Source: Bacillus sp. JCM 19041
Lineage (GTDB): Bacteria > Bacillota > Bacilli > Bacillales > Bacillaceae_D
DNA length: 63,634 bases
Direction: 5' to 3'
Assembly (NCBI GenBank): GCA_001310375.1
Contig: BAXC01000011.1
Span: forward strand, 1 to 63,634
Both the position numbers and the translations under genes were made by a program. Below the pieces are notes generated by a model. The model searched no databases. It was not told where the DNA came from and worked only from the letters and a program-made list of their open reading frames with translations. Positions within the stretch are counted from its first letter, which is position 1. Each line of letters begins with the position of its first letter. Below are positions 16,500 to 25,707 of the stretch, in pieces.

Positions 16500-16603
16500 T
16501 CTGGACAATACCGATACCAGTAGCAGTAATGGCACTCTTAATTCTATTAATGGCAGGATGCGGCTTTCTTTTATACCTAGAAAAACGTAAGTGGAGGGAA
16601 TAG
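16496..16603 (+). CDS. 35-aa single-TM peptide, GTG start
   Basis: IPIPVAVMALLILLMAGCGF forms one TM helix, followed by a charged tail LEKRKWRE. AGAGGGGAGCG upstream; coupled to neighbours on both sides. Confidence 0.55.
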   Translation: MIWTIPIPVAVMALLILLMAGCGFLLYLEKRKWRE

Positions 16604-16604
16604 C

Positions 16605-17036
16605 GTGGGGAAGATACGGAGTCGTAAAGTCAACATGTTCGGTAGGGAGTGGGACAGCCAAACGGAGTTAGATTATTACATACACCTAAGAGAGCAAAAG
16701 GACATAGAGAGCATCGAGATCCAACCCGTTTATACCCTGCTCCCCCGCTTCTTCCTCAAATGCGGCTCGTGTAGCGGCTCTGGTCGTGTTGTGAGTGAGA
16801 AAACAGGCAGAGAGATACAATGTAAGGCTTGCAAAGGAGAAGGCAAGAGAGGGCGACAGGGAGCTATTTACACGGCTGACTTCAAAGTTAGCTATAAAGA
16901 CGGCAGCGAGGAAGTAATTGACGTTAAAGGACATGCAAACGAAGCGTTTCCGATGAGGAAGAAACTATTTGAGTACACCACTGGACAAGAGCTAGTAATC
17001 ATAAAAAGAAAAGGCAGAGGGTGGGTGAGAGCGTGA
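16605..17036 (+). CDS. DUF1064 nuclease-like protein with inserted zinc module
   Basis: 143 aa. MFGREWDSQTELDYYIHL, IEIQPVYTLLPRF, YTADFKVSYKDG and VIDVKGHAN...RKKLFEY are the DUF1064 (PD-(D/E)XK-like) landmarks, the last giving D...DVK. Between them, residues 53-78 carry CGSCSGSG and CKACKGEG, DnaJ-type CxxCxGxG pairs absent from most DUF1064 proteins. Possibly a phage resolvase or structure-specific nuclease. Confidence 0.8.
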   Translation: MGKIRSRKVNMFGREWDSQTELDYYIHLREQKDIESIEIQPVYTLLPRFFLKCGSCSGSGRVVSEKTGREIQCKACKGEGKRGRQGAIYTADFKVSYKDGSEEVIDVKGHANEAFPMRKKLFEYTTGQELVIIKRKGRGWVRA

Positions 17037-17218
17037 GTAATCCTGAATTTATGAATTTTACTGACCTAAGAAAAGAAACACTCGAAATCGTTGAAGGATA
17101 CTATGAAATGCTGATTGCGACTGAAAATGCTGAATTGAAAGCGGAGTTTCAGAAGCAAATTATATTCTTACTTGAGGAGAGTCGACAGCCAGTTATGTCA
17201 CATTACCTATGCCTGTGA
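17033..17218 (+). CDS. Hypothetical protein
   Basis: 61 aa; GTG 17033 overlaps the preceding TGA. Helical, acidic. Function unknown. Confidence 0.55.
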   Translation: MSNPEFMNFTDLRKETLEIVEGYYEMLIATENAELKAEFQKQIIFLLEESRQPVMSHYLCL

Positions 17219-17235
17219 ATTTAGGGGGTTAAGAT

Positions 17236-17430
17236 ATGTTCTACCACCAAATAACCGCAGAAGAACAAGCCGCCCTCTCATCCATGACAACAGAATTTAT
17301 CAAGAAAGTTCATGAGCCACGTAAGATCATGGGGACTTTAACGGCAGAGGAAGAGGAACGGATGAAGAACGTAATACAAGCCATGTACAAGATGGGATTT
17401 GGGGCGAAGGGGGAGAAAGTGTGGAAGTGA
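17236..17430 (+). CDS. Hypothetical protein
   Basis: 64 aa after TAGGGGGTTAAG. Helical; overlaps the next start by 10 bases. Confidence 0.6.
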   Translation: MFYHQITAEEQAALSSMTTEFIKKVHEPRKIMGTLTAEEEERMKNVIQAMYKMGFGAKGEKVWK

Positions 17431-17621
17431 CTGAAATTTTTCTGAAAAGCGGTCAGAGTCTAACTCTAAATAATGTGAGCTTCTCAAAGTTTTTAAAGGA
17501 ATTTATTGAACAAAAAGGGGACGCGTTCACTTTATATGGAGAAGATGGTGAATTATTATTTGTGCTTTTATGGTCAGAAATAGCTGGAGCGGCAGCAAGA
17601 AGTGATAAAAACGATGAATGA
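17421..17621 (+). CDS. Hypothetical protein, GTG start
   Basis: 66 aa from GTG 17421 (GGGGGAGAAA upstream). Ends inside the next gene's start. No family recognised. Confidence 0.55.
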   Translation: MEVTEIFLKSGQSLTLNNVSFSKFLKEFIEQKGDAFTLYGEDGELLFVLLWSEIAGAAARSDKNDE

Positions 17622-18054
17622 GGATGATCTAGTATACCTCTTTGCTGCACATGAGAAATCTATTACAGACATAAAGAAGCTCGATAGCAGACTGGACGAG
17701 CTAGCCCCATTCGAAATAGCCAAGCTTGAATACTTATACTCACAAGCAGAGCGTCATGCTTGGCGTATAGCGGGACATTTTAAGAAGCTGTACAAATACC
17801 ATGAGGGCATGGCTGAAATTGCACAGGGGCAGGAATACAAGGCAGTACGAGGTGACGGAAAGAAGAATAGCACCGATGGGCAATATCTCTCTAGGATAGC
17901 GAAAGGGGAGCAGCTAACGCAGGCAGCCGAGTACGAAGGGGATTTCCTTACTTGGAAAGGTGTAGCTGGAACATATGAACGAGCGGCAAACAGCTTAAAG
18001 GATATGCTTAAAGCCATCACAGCAGAGGGTGGCAACCAATCTAGGACAGCATAG
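17614..18054 (+). CDS. Hypothetical helical phage protein
   Basis: 146 aa; ATG 17614 preferred to GTG 17602, neither with a strong site. Mostly helical, with a conserved-looking LEYLYSQAERHAWRIAGHFK segment. Similar proteins occur in Firmicutes phages without known function. Confidence 0.65.
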   Translation: MNEDDLVYLFAAHEKSITDIKKLDSRLDELAPFEIAKLEYLYSQAERHAWRIAGHFKKLYKYHEGMAEIAQGQEYKAVRGDGKKNSTDGQYLSRIAKGEQLTQAAEYEGDFLTWKGVAGTYERAANSLKDMLKAITAEGGNQSRTA

Positions 18055-18066
18055 GGGGAAAGCGGT

Positions 18067-18225
18067 ATGGTGTTGCTTTATTTCTGTAATCACTGTTATA
18101 GCCCAATCGATTTAACGAGATTAAGAGGATATATAGCAACACGGCCGCATTTCATTTGTGCATATTGTCATCGAGAGAACGAGATAACGGACGAGCTAAA
18201 AGAAGCGTTAGCAGAGAAGATATAG
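18067..18225 (+). CDS. Small zinc-finger protein
   Basis: 52 aa. CNHC and CAYC pairs about 24 residues apart form a treble-clef-like four-Cys site. AGGGGGAAAGCGGT upstream. Confidence 0.65.
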   Translation: MVLLYFCNHCYSPIDLTRLRGYIATRPHFICAYCHRENEITDELKEALAEKI

Positions 18226-18236
18226 GGGGAGAGAGC

Positions 18237-18943
18237 ATGAAGAAGGGCGAGTTTATTGATAAACCTTTTGAGGAACTTACAGTAGATGAATTCAAAAGCA
18301 TGATGAGGAACCAAGGGGTTTACAATAGCTTGATTCATTCCTCCACTTTTATAATATATCGATGGGTGATTATTGGGATTTCGTTAGAAGCACTAAGAGA
18401 CTAGCTATAACGGGACCAGAGAGGAAAGCATACTCTGAATGGGCTAAGAAGCATCGTCCGATAAAGGATACTGACGAAAAGTATACAGGGGCAGAAATAA
18501 AAGGCTTTAGAATGATGCGAGGATTAAACACTCATAATGCCATGGAAGTAATACTACTACATTCAGAAAAAATGAAGATGTTTGAGAGTAAAAAGTATGT
18601 GCCAAAATGGGTTTCGGATCGGTATATAAGCTCACTTAAAATAACAAAGAATGAAATACACCGTTTGAGGATGTACTTAGGGAAGCAGACGAAAGGTTTC
18701 GAAATGGAAAGAGCTATCCCGGTGTATGTAAAAGAGAAAGTACGTATAAGGGACAAAGGGAAGTGCACCAAGTGTGGAACTAGCAAGAAATTGCACTTTC
18801 ATCATAAAGAACATTTCTCAAAAGGTGGACTGCACATCGAAAAAAACATTGTTTTATTATGTGCAAGCTGTCATGCAGAAGAACATAAAGGTGAGCAGTC
18901 ATACTATCTTTTAAAAAGTATTGCCGAGGGGGAAACCAAGTGA
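18237..18943 (+). pseudogene. HNH endonuclease, probably frameshifted
   Basis: ATG 18237 has GGGGGAGAGAG upstream and reads 55 aa to 18404. The HNH frame (from 18362, no ribosome site) overlaps it. An A lost from tatcgAatggg would fuse them into about 235 aa. The C-terminal CTKCGTSKKLHFHHKEHFSKGG...NIVLLCASCHAEEH is a clear Cys-bracketed HNH nuclease. Alternatively these are two genes. Confidence 0.65.
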
Positions 18944-19394
18944 GCGAAACATTATATATGTATCAAGACTTGTTATCGGAGATTGAATTGATTAAGCATC
19001 AAATGAAATATCTTAACTGTGAATACAAGAATATATATAACAAGTCGCTCATATCTCCACCTAAGGGCGTTGGCACCACGGATTACTCCAAGGAACGAGT
19101 TACAGGTGGATTAATGCAAACCCCTGCATATGATGCTCTAGGCGCATGGACGAGCTTATGGAGATGCACAGGAAGTTAGAGAAAGAGCTGATCGAAAAAG
19201 AGAAATGGGCTAAAGAAATGAAAGATTTCCTTGAGTCTTTTGAAGGTGTAGAAAAGAAAATTGCCTATAAAAAAATCGTCGAGGGAAAGAAGCTTGAAAC
19301 CATTGCCGGAGAAGTGAATTTGAGCTATCAGCATGTCCGAAGAATCCACATGAAGATGCAACACAAAGGCAACAAAAAAATTGCAAAAGCCTGA
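18940..19394 (+). pseudogene. Late transcription regulator, RinA/ArpU-like, frameshifted
   Basis: Two overlapping frames (18940-19179 and 19146-19394) join as ...YDALGRMDELMEMHRKLEKEL after restoring one C at about 19142. The 151-aa product has a helical N-terminus and a C-terminal sigma-region-4-like HTH (KKIVEGKKLETIAGEVNLSYQHVRRIHMKM), as in late-operon activators of Firmicutes phages. It lies directly ahead of the late promoter region. Confidence 0.75.
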
Positions 19395-19408
19395 TATACT
19401 AATATTAT
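19381..19408 (+). promoter_or_regulatory. Probable late promoter
   Basis: TTGCAA (19381-19386), 16-bp spacer, TATTAT (19403-19408), at the stop of the late regulator. Transcription would begin near 19415 and enter the structured leader. Confidence 0.6.
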
Positions 19409-19413
19409 GGGAG

Positions 19414-19616
19414 AATACCCAATACGATATTACTTATTCCGCACTCCATGCTAGTACCTTCGGGGAAGATGGCAGGAGTGCATACCTATAATATCACGTA
19501 CCGTATGGCGGACAAACGCCGACAACACAAATGACATTTGTCTTGCTTACGCAAGCGTGAAAAACCCCCAATAAAGAGCGTGTATGAGCTTAATAGCCGT
19601 ATGCGCTCTTTTTATA
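19414..19616 (+). ncRNA. Structured leader RNA ahead of the late operon
   Basis: No ORF with a ribosome site. Nested stem GATATTA (19432) / TAATATC (19488) encloses GCACTCC/GGAGTGC (19441-19447/19475-19481) and CTTC-GGG-GAAG. Then come GGCG-GACAAA-CGCC (19507), ACAAATG-A-CATTTGT, CTTGC-TTAC-GCAAG and a terminator at 19573-19615. The layout resembles an antiterminated late leader or a stand-alone small RNA (inference). Confidence 0.6.
19573..19615 (+). terminator. Terminator at end of leader RNA
   Basis: AAGAGCG-T-GTATG pairs with CGTAT-G-CGCTCTT followed by TTTTTAT. Good stem and T-run. Genes downstream would need readthrough or antitermination. Confidence 0.8.
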
Positions 19617-19635
19617 TTAAAAGGAGCTGAATGAA

Positions 19636-20108
19636 ATGGATGCGGAAGTAGTGGAACACGCAAAGGCTGTCTCTAAATGGCTAAGGGAAAACAAAAATCC
19701 ACATGCCACCATTGAAATTACAGACGAGGGCTTAAAAATGAAATCGGATGAACAGTTTATTCCAATGAGATCATCGGCAGTTATATCAAGATACAGCGAA
19801 GGGCTGCGGTTTAAATCAAACAATGGAGTGTTGAGCGTGAAGATTGCGCATTTGGATTTCGGAGAAGCGATAAAAGCAGTTAAAGAGGGTAAGCAAATAG
19901 CGCGTAAAGGGTGGAACGGTAAAAACCAGTTTGTTTATTTGATTAAAGGTACTGATTTACAAAGAGGCCTTAAATATGGATATGGAGAGTATGAAGGAGA
20001 GCTACAATTACTGATGTGCTAGCAATTAAAACTACTTCTAATCATATTCAGATAGGTTGGCTAGCTTCGCAGACTGATATGTTAGCTAAGGACTGGGAAA
20101 TTGTGTAG
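19636..20108 (+). pseudogene. DUF2829 protein, frameshifted
   Basis: The N-terminal part is unique; from residue 75 DFGEAIKAVKEGKQIARKGWNGK is the DUF2829 start. One C lost from gagCCtac (about 20003) hides the usual ending TITDVLAIKTTSNHIQIGWLASQTDMLAKDWEIV. Restored product about 157 aa. Function unknown; common next to phage packaging genes. Confidence 0.8.
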
Positions 20109-20130
20109 GCGTCCTAGCGGGCGTCTTTTT
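20109..20130 (+). terminator. Rho-independent terminator
   Basis: GCGTCC-TAGC-GGGCGT then CTTTTTAT, immediately after the DUF2829 stop. Confidence 0.75.
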
Positions 20131-20165
20131 ATATTCCAAGCCTCACGGCTTATAGGAGAATGAAC

Positions 20166-20300
20166 ATGAAGAAAGTAAGCATAAGCGAATGTAAAAAGTG
20201 CATATGGCTGGTGAGGGTGAACGAGAAGGTAGCAACATGTCCGTTTACTGGCTGTATGAAGCAAAAGGGAGTCGGAAAAGCGGGACGTCCTCTGGTATAA
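20166..20300 (+). CDS. Small zinc-like protein
   Basis: 44 aa. CKKC and CPFTGC form a four-Cys site. TATAGGAGAATGAAC precedes ATG 20166. Function unknown. Confidence 0.55.
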   Translation: MKKVSISECKKCIWLVRVNEKVATCPFTGCMKQKGVGKAGRPLV

Positions 20301-20319
20301 TGATGCCGGAGGGGATAAC

Positions 20320-20514
20320 ATGACAGAGGAATTAGCACAAGAAGTACTGGACCAGTTACGCAAGGGTGAGATAGAGGAGTATAGAGTGGAAAAGGACGTG
20401 TTCCCTATATTCCGTCCGGTATTTCTGGCTCAAGAGGATATGAAGAACTTTAGAGGCACAGCAAAGCACCACGGGGCTATCGTATACACGTATGAGCCGG
20501 GGTGGACAGCTTAA
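20320..20514 (+). CDS. Hypothetical phage protein
   Basis: 64 aa after CGGAGGGGATAAC. MTEELAQEVLDQLRKGEIEEY... belongs to a widespread small phage type of unknown function. Confidence 0.7.
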   Translation: MTEELAQEVLDQLRKGEIEEYRVEKDVFPIFRPVFLAQEDMKNFRGTAKHHGAIVYTYEPGWTA

Positions 20515-20603
20515 CCATAAATTGAAAATATTTTCTCTTATCTATGTAGAAAGTAGCAGGATAAACAACTATGTTGTCGAATAAGACGGCGGAGGTGTTT
20601 AAA

Positions 20604-21002
20604 ATGAAAAGAGATATTGAGTTAATCAGAAAGATATTAATTGTTTTAGAAGAGGATGAAGCGCCTGAATTTACAGGTGAGTTTAATCTGGATGGTGTTG
20701 ATCAAGAAATAATTGATTATCATTTGGAATTAATTAAAGATGCTGGTTTAATAAAAGGGAATTTCCAATATGGGGATAATAGATTATTATTTGTTTCTCT
20801 TAAATTAACCAATGAGGGTCATGATTTCATATTCGCTGCGAAGAATGAAACAGTGTGGGCTAAGTTTAAGAAGAAGTTAGGTTCAGAAATGCAAAACGTT
20901 CCAATTGCTGTAGCGGTACCCTTACTTATTGATTTCTCGAAGAGTTATTTTAAAAATTTGGTGGGGGTTGATCATGAACAGCAAGCAAATCGAACTACTT
21001 AA
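20604..21002 (+). CDS. DUF2513 protein
   Basis: 132 aa; ATG 20604 has GGCGGAGGTG upstream, the longer start does not. MKRDIELIRKILIVLEE... and a winged-helix-like EIIDYHLELIKDAGLIKGN...LTNEGHDFIFAAKN match DUF2513. The C-terminus has an amphipathic AVAVPLLIDF segment. Confidence 0.85.
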   Translation: MKRDIELIRKILIVLEEDEAPEFTGEFNLDGVDQEIIDYHLELIKDAGLIKGNFQYGDNRLLFVSLKLTNEGHDFIFAAKNETVWAKFKKKLGSEMQNVPIAVAVPLLIDFSKSYFKNLVGVDHEQQANRTT

Positions 21003-21267
21003 ACAGCTACATGAAAGAGACTATAGTGATGGCGGTGCTGCCGTTACTATAAGTACTTTAGGGTACGAAGGAATGGATAGCATTAAGGAAGCCGCTTCGG
21101 ATATTGATAAACTAGAGCGTAGAGGGCTTGTATCGGTTTCGGATAAAGCGTACATCACTGGTGGTCAAAGAAATAACGAGTATGGCAACAATGTAATTAT
21201 GATCTGGTTTGAGGAAATTAGTATTCTTACAGCTGGAATAGAGCAACTAAAACTATCTAACACCTAA
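20974..21267 (+). CDS. Hypothetical winged-helix-like protein
   Basis: 97 aa; ATG 20974 after GGTGGGGGTTG, overlapping the DUF2513 gene. The pattern of helices then DIDKLERRGLVSVSDKAYITG suggests a wHTH. Confidence 0.65.
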   Translation: MNSKQIELLKQLHERDYSDGGAAVTISTLGYEGMDSIKEAASDIDKLERRGLVSVSDKAYITGGQRNNEYGNNVIMIWFEEISILTAGIEQLKLSNT

Positions 21268-21301
21268 AAAGAGGGCTACCTTACGAGGCGGCTCTCTTTT
21301 T
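21266..21301 (+). terminator. Rho-independent terminator
   Basis: AAAAAGAG...CTCTTTTT stem around a GGCTACCTTACGAGGCGG loop, with a T-run. Confidence 0.8.
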
Positions 21302-21330
21302 GTGTGTTAAAAAACAGAGGGAGTGAGAAG

Positions 21331-21650
21331 ATGGAAAAGAATATGGATGAAATTGTAGGCTACATTATGCGGTCTACTGAACATAAAATGACTTATGCAG
21401 AAGTTGAGGATATTTTGCGTTGTTATGAAGGTTACAAACGAAACCAAGCTCCTGCTGTTCTGTTCGAAAAAGATGTAGAGGGAATTGGAAAAGTAAAGCT
21501 AACGGATGATTGTTATATCGATGTACAGATAAATGATGAATTAAGTTGGTCATTCAATTCAGATTTTATGGTGGAAATCTTTATAACTCTGTAAGAGATA
21601 GCGGAGGAATAAAGGCATTATTCAAGAAACACGGTGGAATTACAGAATGA
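21331..21650 (+). pseudogene. Hypothetical protein, frameshifted
   Basis: GGGAGTGAGAAG precedes ATG 21331. Reads to FNSDF, then the other frame continues YGGNLYNSVRDSGGIKALFKKHGGITE to TGA 21650. One T lost from gatTTTTTat explains it. Restoring it gives 106 aa and an ATGA overlap with the next gene. Confidence 0.65.
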
Positions 21651-21883
21651 ACATCCTTATAAATAGAGTTAATTTTGAAATAGAAGACCTTGCTTATGGT
21701 GACAGAATTGTCGAAAGTCAATATGGATCGTTTGTGTATGTCGAGGTTAGTATTATCCAAAAAGACGGATTAAAGATAATTGTTCACGTCGGTATGCCTC
21801 TAGAGGAGTACAGGGCTTTGTCTTTAAAAGAGTTTGAGAAATGTATAGGTGAGAGAATAGCTAGTTCGATAAAGGATTGGTAG
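21647..21883 (+). CDS. Hypothetical protein
   Basis: 78 aa; ATG overlaps the stop of the restored upstream gene, explaining the weak ribosome site. No recognised family. Confidence 0.65.
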   Translation: MNILINRVNFEIEDLAYGDRIVESQYGSFVYVEVSIIQKDGLKIIVHVGMPLEEYRALSLKEFEKCIGERIASSIKDW

Positions 21884-21916
21884 AGCTTTGCTTATTAAAT
21901 AACAGGGGGTAATCAA

Positions 21917-22135
21917 ATGGGTAAACCGACCAAAGGCGAAATCATGATTAAAGAAGCGCATTTCTTATCTGTACCACAACCATTAGTAAGAATAAAATAT
22001 TCCGAGTGGACAGATAAGGGAAGGGTTTTTACTGAAAAGGAATTCCCTGTGAAATTGTTAGGTGAAAGTCAACATATTGACGTTCATCAGTTCCTTATAG
22101 AAATAGCGGAGAAAAGCAAAACGTTAACTGATTAA
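21917..22135 (+). CDS. Hypothetical protein
   Basis: 72 aa after CAGGGGGTAATCAA. Last small gene before the packaging operon. Confidence 0.6.
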   Translation: MGKPTKGEIMIKEAHFLSVPQPLVRIKYSEWTDKGRVFTEKEFPVKLLGESQHIDVHQFLIEIAEKSKTLTD

Positions 22136-22173
22136 TATTTCATTACGTAGATAGGGGGCAGGGGTGCATGTAG

Positions 22174-22932
22174 ATGAACTGGGAAGAGATAAAAGCAGAA
22201 TATGAGACAACCACCATCACCTTAAAAGCGCTGGCTGAAAAGCATGGAGCTAAGCTTGGAACGTTGAAAAGCAGGAAGAGTCGGGAGGGATGGGAAAGGG
22301 ATGCAACCTCCAAAAAGGATGCAACCAACCGGATAAGGGATGCAACCCCTGATAATAAGGCTAAAGACAAGCGGCATAAGGGAAAACGAAGTGGCAACCC
22401 AAACCCGAAGAATCAATTTGGAGAACGGAACACTGCCTCTTTAAAGCACGGTATCTTTTCCAAATATCTCCCGCAAGAAACATTGGACATAATCAATGAA
22501 ATGCAAGATAAGACACCCGCTGATCTTCTGTATGATCAAATACAGATTCAGTATGCGACCATCATTCGTTCACAGCAGATAATGTATGTGCAAGATAAAG
22601 ATGATATGGCGAAGGAGAGAAGCCAGCACGGTTGGGGTGATTCTGGAGCCGATAAGTACGATATACAGTTCGCCTGGGATCGTCATGCTACCTTTGTTGC
22701 GTCCATGTCTAGGGCAATGGGTACTCTTGGTAATTTAATCAAGCAGTTTAATAACATCGCTCATGAAGATGATGAACGCCGCTTGAAGCTAGAGCAGATG
22801 CAACTTAATGTTGATAAAACGAAGGTTGAAACAGAGTTCTTACAAGCTCGCGCTGATCTTATCAAAGGTACTAAGAAAGACACAACGCTCCTTGAAGCGC
22901 TTATTGCTGCTAAAGGCGGTGGTGGCGAATGA
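22174..22932 (+). CDS. terS: Terminase small subunit (PBSX/YqaS type)
   Basis: 252 aa. N-terminal HTH (EIKAEYETTTITLKALAEKHGAKLGTLKSRK), basic segment with GNPNPKNQFGERNTASLKHG typical of PBSX-like TerS, then a long helical oligomerisation region ending in Gly-rich GGGGE. Recognises the packaging site and recruits TerL. Overlaps terL by 4 bases. Confidence 0.92.
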   Translation: MNWEEIKAEYETTTITLKALAEKHGAKLGTLKSRKSREGWERDATSKKDATNRIRDATPDNKAKDKRHKGKRSGNPNPKNQFGERNTASLKHGIFSKYLPQETLDIINEMQDKTPADLLYDQIQIQYATIIRSQQIMYVQDKDDMAKERSQHGWGDSGADKYDIQFAWDRHATFVASMSRAMGTLGNLIKQFNNIAHEDDERRLKLEQMQLNVDKTKVETEFLQARADLIKGTKKDTTLLEALIAAKGGGGE

Positions 22933-24209
22933 GTATTGCCTTTTCGCCTAAACAACTGCAAATCATCCGCGCTCCTTATGATGTGACATTAGAAGTGAAT
23001 GAAGGTACGCCCCGGTCTTCGAAGACTACCGCGGGTGTGTTTCGTTATGCTGATTATTTGGCGACAACGCCTGATCAAAACCACTTAGTGGCTGCCTATA
23101 ATCAGGAGCAAGCCTTTCGCTTGTTTATGGAGTGTGACGGATTTGGCCTTATTCATATATTCGGTGAGTTAGGTACGATCAAACATGACGATAATGGCGA
23201 CCATTTAGAGGTACACACACCTTCTGGTGTGAAAAAAGTGTATTACAAGGGTGGAGGTAAGGTTGATAGCAAGAAAGCTATTACAGGTATGTCGCTTGGA
23301 TCTGTTGCCTTTTGTGAGATCGACTTACTGCATATGGACTTTATACAAGAGTGCTTCCGCCGTACATTCGCCGCGAAGATGCGTTATCACCTAGCGGATT
23401 TAAACCCTCCTGCACCGAATCATCCGGTGATATCGGAGGTTTTTGACGTTCAGAAGACGCGTTGGGTGCATTGGACGATTGACGACAATCCAATTATCAC
23501 GGACGAGCGTAAGCGAGATATTTACGAAACACTTAAAAAGAATCCGTATCTATTACAACGCGACTGGTACGGGAAACGCGTTATTCCTGCTGGTGTGATT
23601 TATAGCATGTTCGACATGAAAGAGAATGTGGCTCAAAAGATGCAAGGGCAGACGGTGGAAATGTTCTTTTCTGGCGATGGTGGGCAATCGGATGCGACTA
23701 GCGTGTCTTGCAACATCGTTACCAAGCTAGAGGGGCAAAGGGAGTTCCGTTTATACCGAATAGCTCACTATTACCACAGTGGGGCAGATACGGGCGATGT
23801 GAAAGCAATGAGTGTATATGCGAAAGAAATTAAAAAATTTATATTGTGGTGCCAAGAAAAAACAGGTATGAGTCGATCAGATGTCTATATTGATCCCGCC
23901 TGTAAATCACTTCGTGAGGAGCTGCATTTGCTTGGCATTTATACGGAAAAGGCTGACAACAACAACAAAGACATTAAAGGGTCGTCTAAAGGATTAGAGG
24001 TTGGCATTGAACGGCTGCAAAACGCTATGACATCGAAACGCCTTGTTCTGCTTGAACAAATAGACTCTAAATACGATCATTACAATTTTATAAAAGAAAT
24101 CGGCATCTACGCGCGAGACAAAAACGGGACTCCGGTAGATGCGGATAACCATGCAATGGACGAAGCGCGGTACGCAAATAACTATTTCTATAAGCGATAC
24201 GTGCTATAA
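22929..24209 (+). CDS. terL: Terminase large subunit
   Basis: 426 aa. ATPase Walker A-like EGTPRSSKTT near residue 25, FCEIDLLHMDF Walker-B-like near 135, then a C-terminal RNase H-like nuclease (FFSGDGGQSDATS, YIDPACKSLREEL, DADNHAMDEARYA). Translocates DNA into the prohead and cuts it. PBSX-type. Confidence 0.95.
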   Translation: MSIAFSPKQLQIIRAPYDVTLEVNEGTPRSSKTTAGVFRYADYLATTPDQNHLVAAYNQEQAFRLFMECDGFGLIHIFGELGTIKHDDNGDHLEVHTPSGVKKVYYKGGGKVDSKKAITGMSLGSVAFCEIDLLHMDFIQECFRRTFAAKMRYHLADLNPPAPNHPVISEVFDVQKTRWVHWTIDDNPIITDERKRDIYETLKKNPYLLQRDWYGKRVIPAGVIYSMFDMKENVAQKMQGQTVEMFFSGDGGQSDATSVSCNIVTKLEGQREFRLYRIAHYYHSGADTGDVKAMSVYAKEIKKFILWCQEKTGMSRSDVYIDPACKSLREELHLLGIYTEKADNNNKDIKGSSKGLEVGIERLQNAMTSKRLVLLEQIDSKYDHYNFIKEIGIYARDKNGTPVDADNHAMDEARYANNYFYKRYVL

Positions 24210-24227
24210 AAGGCGGTGAGAAAAAAG

Positions 24228-25707
24228 ATGTTCCGCAAGGTAAAAGGTTGGCTGAAAGGTGATGATGCGAATGGGCTTGGTAAAGAGTGTGAGAAGCCTT
24301 TCTGAAGTGAAATCGTTACAAATGGACGATGCTTACTACAAACACATAGATACTTGGCTGGCGCTTTACAAAGGCTTTCTTGATGAATGGCACAATATCC
24401 GATATACGACTGTCAGTGGAGGAAAGAAACGCCGTATGGCAACGCTCGGAATGCCGAAAGTCGTTTCACAAGAAATGGCTTCTCTTATATTCAATGAGCG
24501 CTGCGAGATCAATATTTCTGATCCAGATTTAAAAGAGAACATCGCTAGTATCTTAAAGAAAAACAAATTTACTAAGCGATTCCAGGACTATCTAGAATAC
24601 TCTTTTGCGCTCGGTGGTGTGGTTATAAAGCCTTACCATGACGGGGAGCAAGTTAAGCTTTCTTATGTAACCGCTGACTGCTTTGTTCCGGTTTCATGGG
24701 ATAACCAAGGTATTTCGGAAGGGTGCTTTGTGAATGAGAGTAAAAAAGGCGATAAGAAGTATACACATCTCGAATGGCATCTTTGGGAGAACGGGGTATA
24801 CGTCGTCAAAAACGAATTGTACGAATCGAAGGATAATGAGTTAGGCAAACCCGTTCCATTGTCTCTCCTCTATCCAAACTTGGAGGAAGAAACGAAGATC
24901 GAGAACTTCAATCGATCAAATTTTGTTTACATCAAGCCGAATACCGCAAACAATATCGACTTGCACAGTCCCCTTGGTATTTCTATCTATGCGAATGCTT
25001 TAGATACGCTAAAGTCTCTGGATATTGCTTTTGACAGCTACCAGAGAGAGTTTAAGCTTGGTAAGAAGAGAGTCATTGTACCAACGTCAGCTATACGAAC
25101 CGTTGTTGATGAACATGGGAACATGGTGCGGTACTTTGATGCAGATGACGAGGTATACGAAGCTCTCAACCTCGGACAAGATTCAAGTGAAATAAAAGAT
25201 ATAACCATTGCGCTGCGAGTCGAAGAGCATGTAAAGGCGATTAATTCTTTGCTGAACCTTCTAGCTATGCAAACTGGATTCTCTTCTGGTTCCTTTTCGT
25301 TCGATGGCCAGAGTGTTAAAACAGCAACCGAGGTTGTCAGCGAGAACAGCAAGACATTTAAAACAAAACAGTCACATGAAAACGTCATTGAAGCTGCGCT
25401 GACAGAGCTAGTTGATTGCATCGTCCAAACGGCAGAGTTGTATGAGCTGTTTAGCGCTCCGACAAGTGAGTGGGAAGTGACGGTTTCTTTTGATGATTCT
25501 ATTGCAGAGGATAAGCTAGGCGAGATCAACAAACAAACGTTGATGCTGTCCAGTGGAATTCAATCAAAAAAACGAGCCATTATGAAAATACACGGTTTAT
25601 CAGACGAAGAGGCGGAGCTACTTAGGCAGGAAATTGCAGAAGAGAACAAAATACGAACCGATGATGCGGCAGACTTCTTTGGACTGAATAACGATGCTGG
25701 AGCGTAG
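24228..25707 (+). pseudogene. Portal protein (SPP1 gp6-like), frameshifted
   Basis: GGCGGTGAG precedes ATG 24228. MFRKVKGWLKGDDAN continues as GLVKSVRSLSEVKSLQMDDAYY only if one G is removed from aatGGGctt. The restored 492-aa product has portal features (HIDTWLALYKGF, QEMASLIFNE, LDIAFDSYQREF, FDDSIAED). Twelve copies form the DNA channel. Confidence 0.9.
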
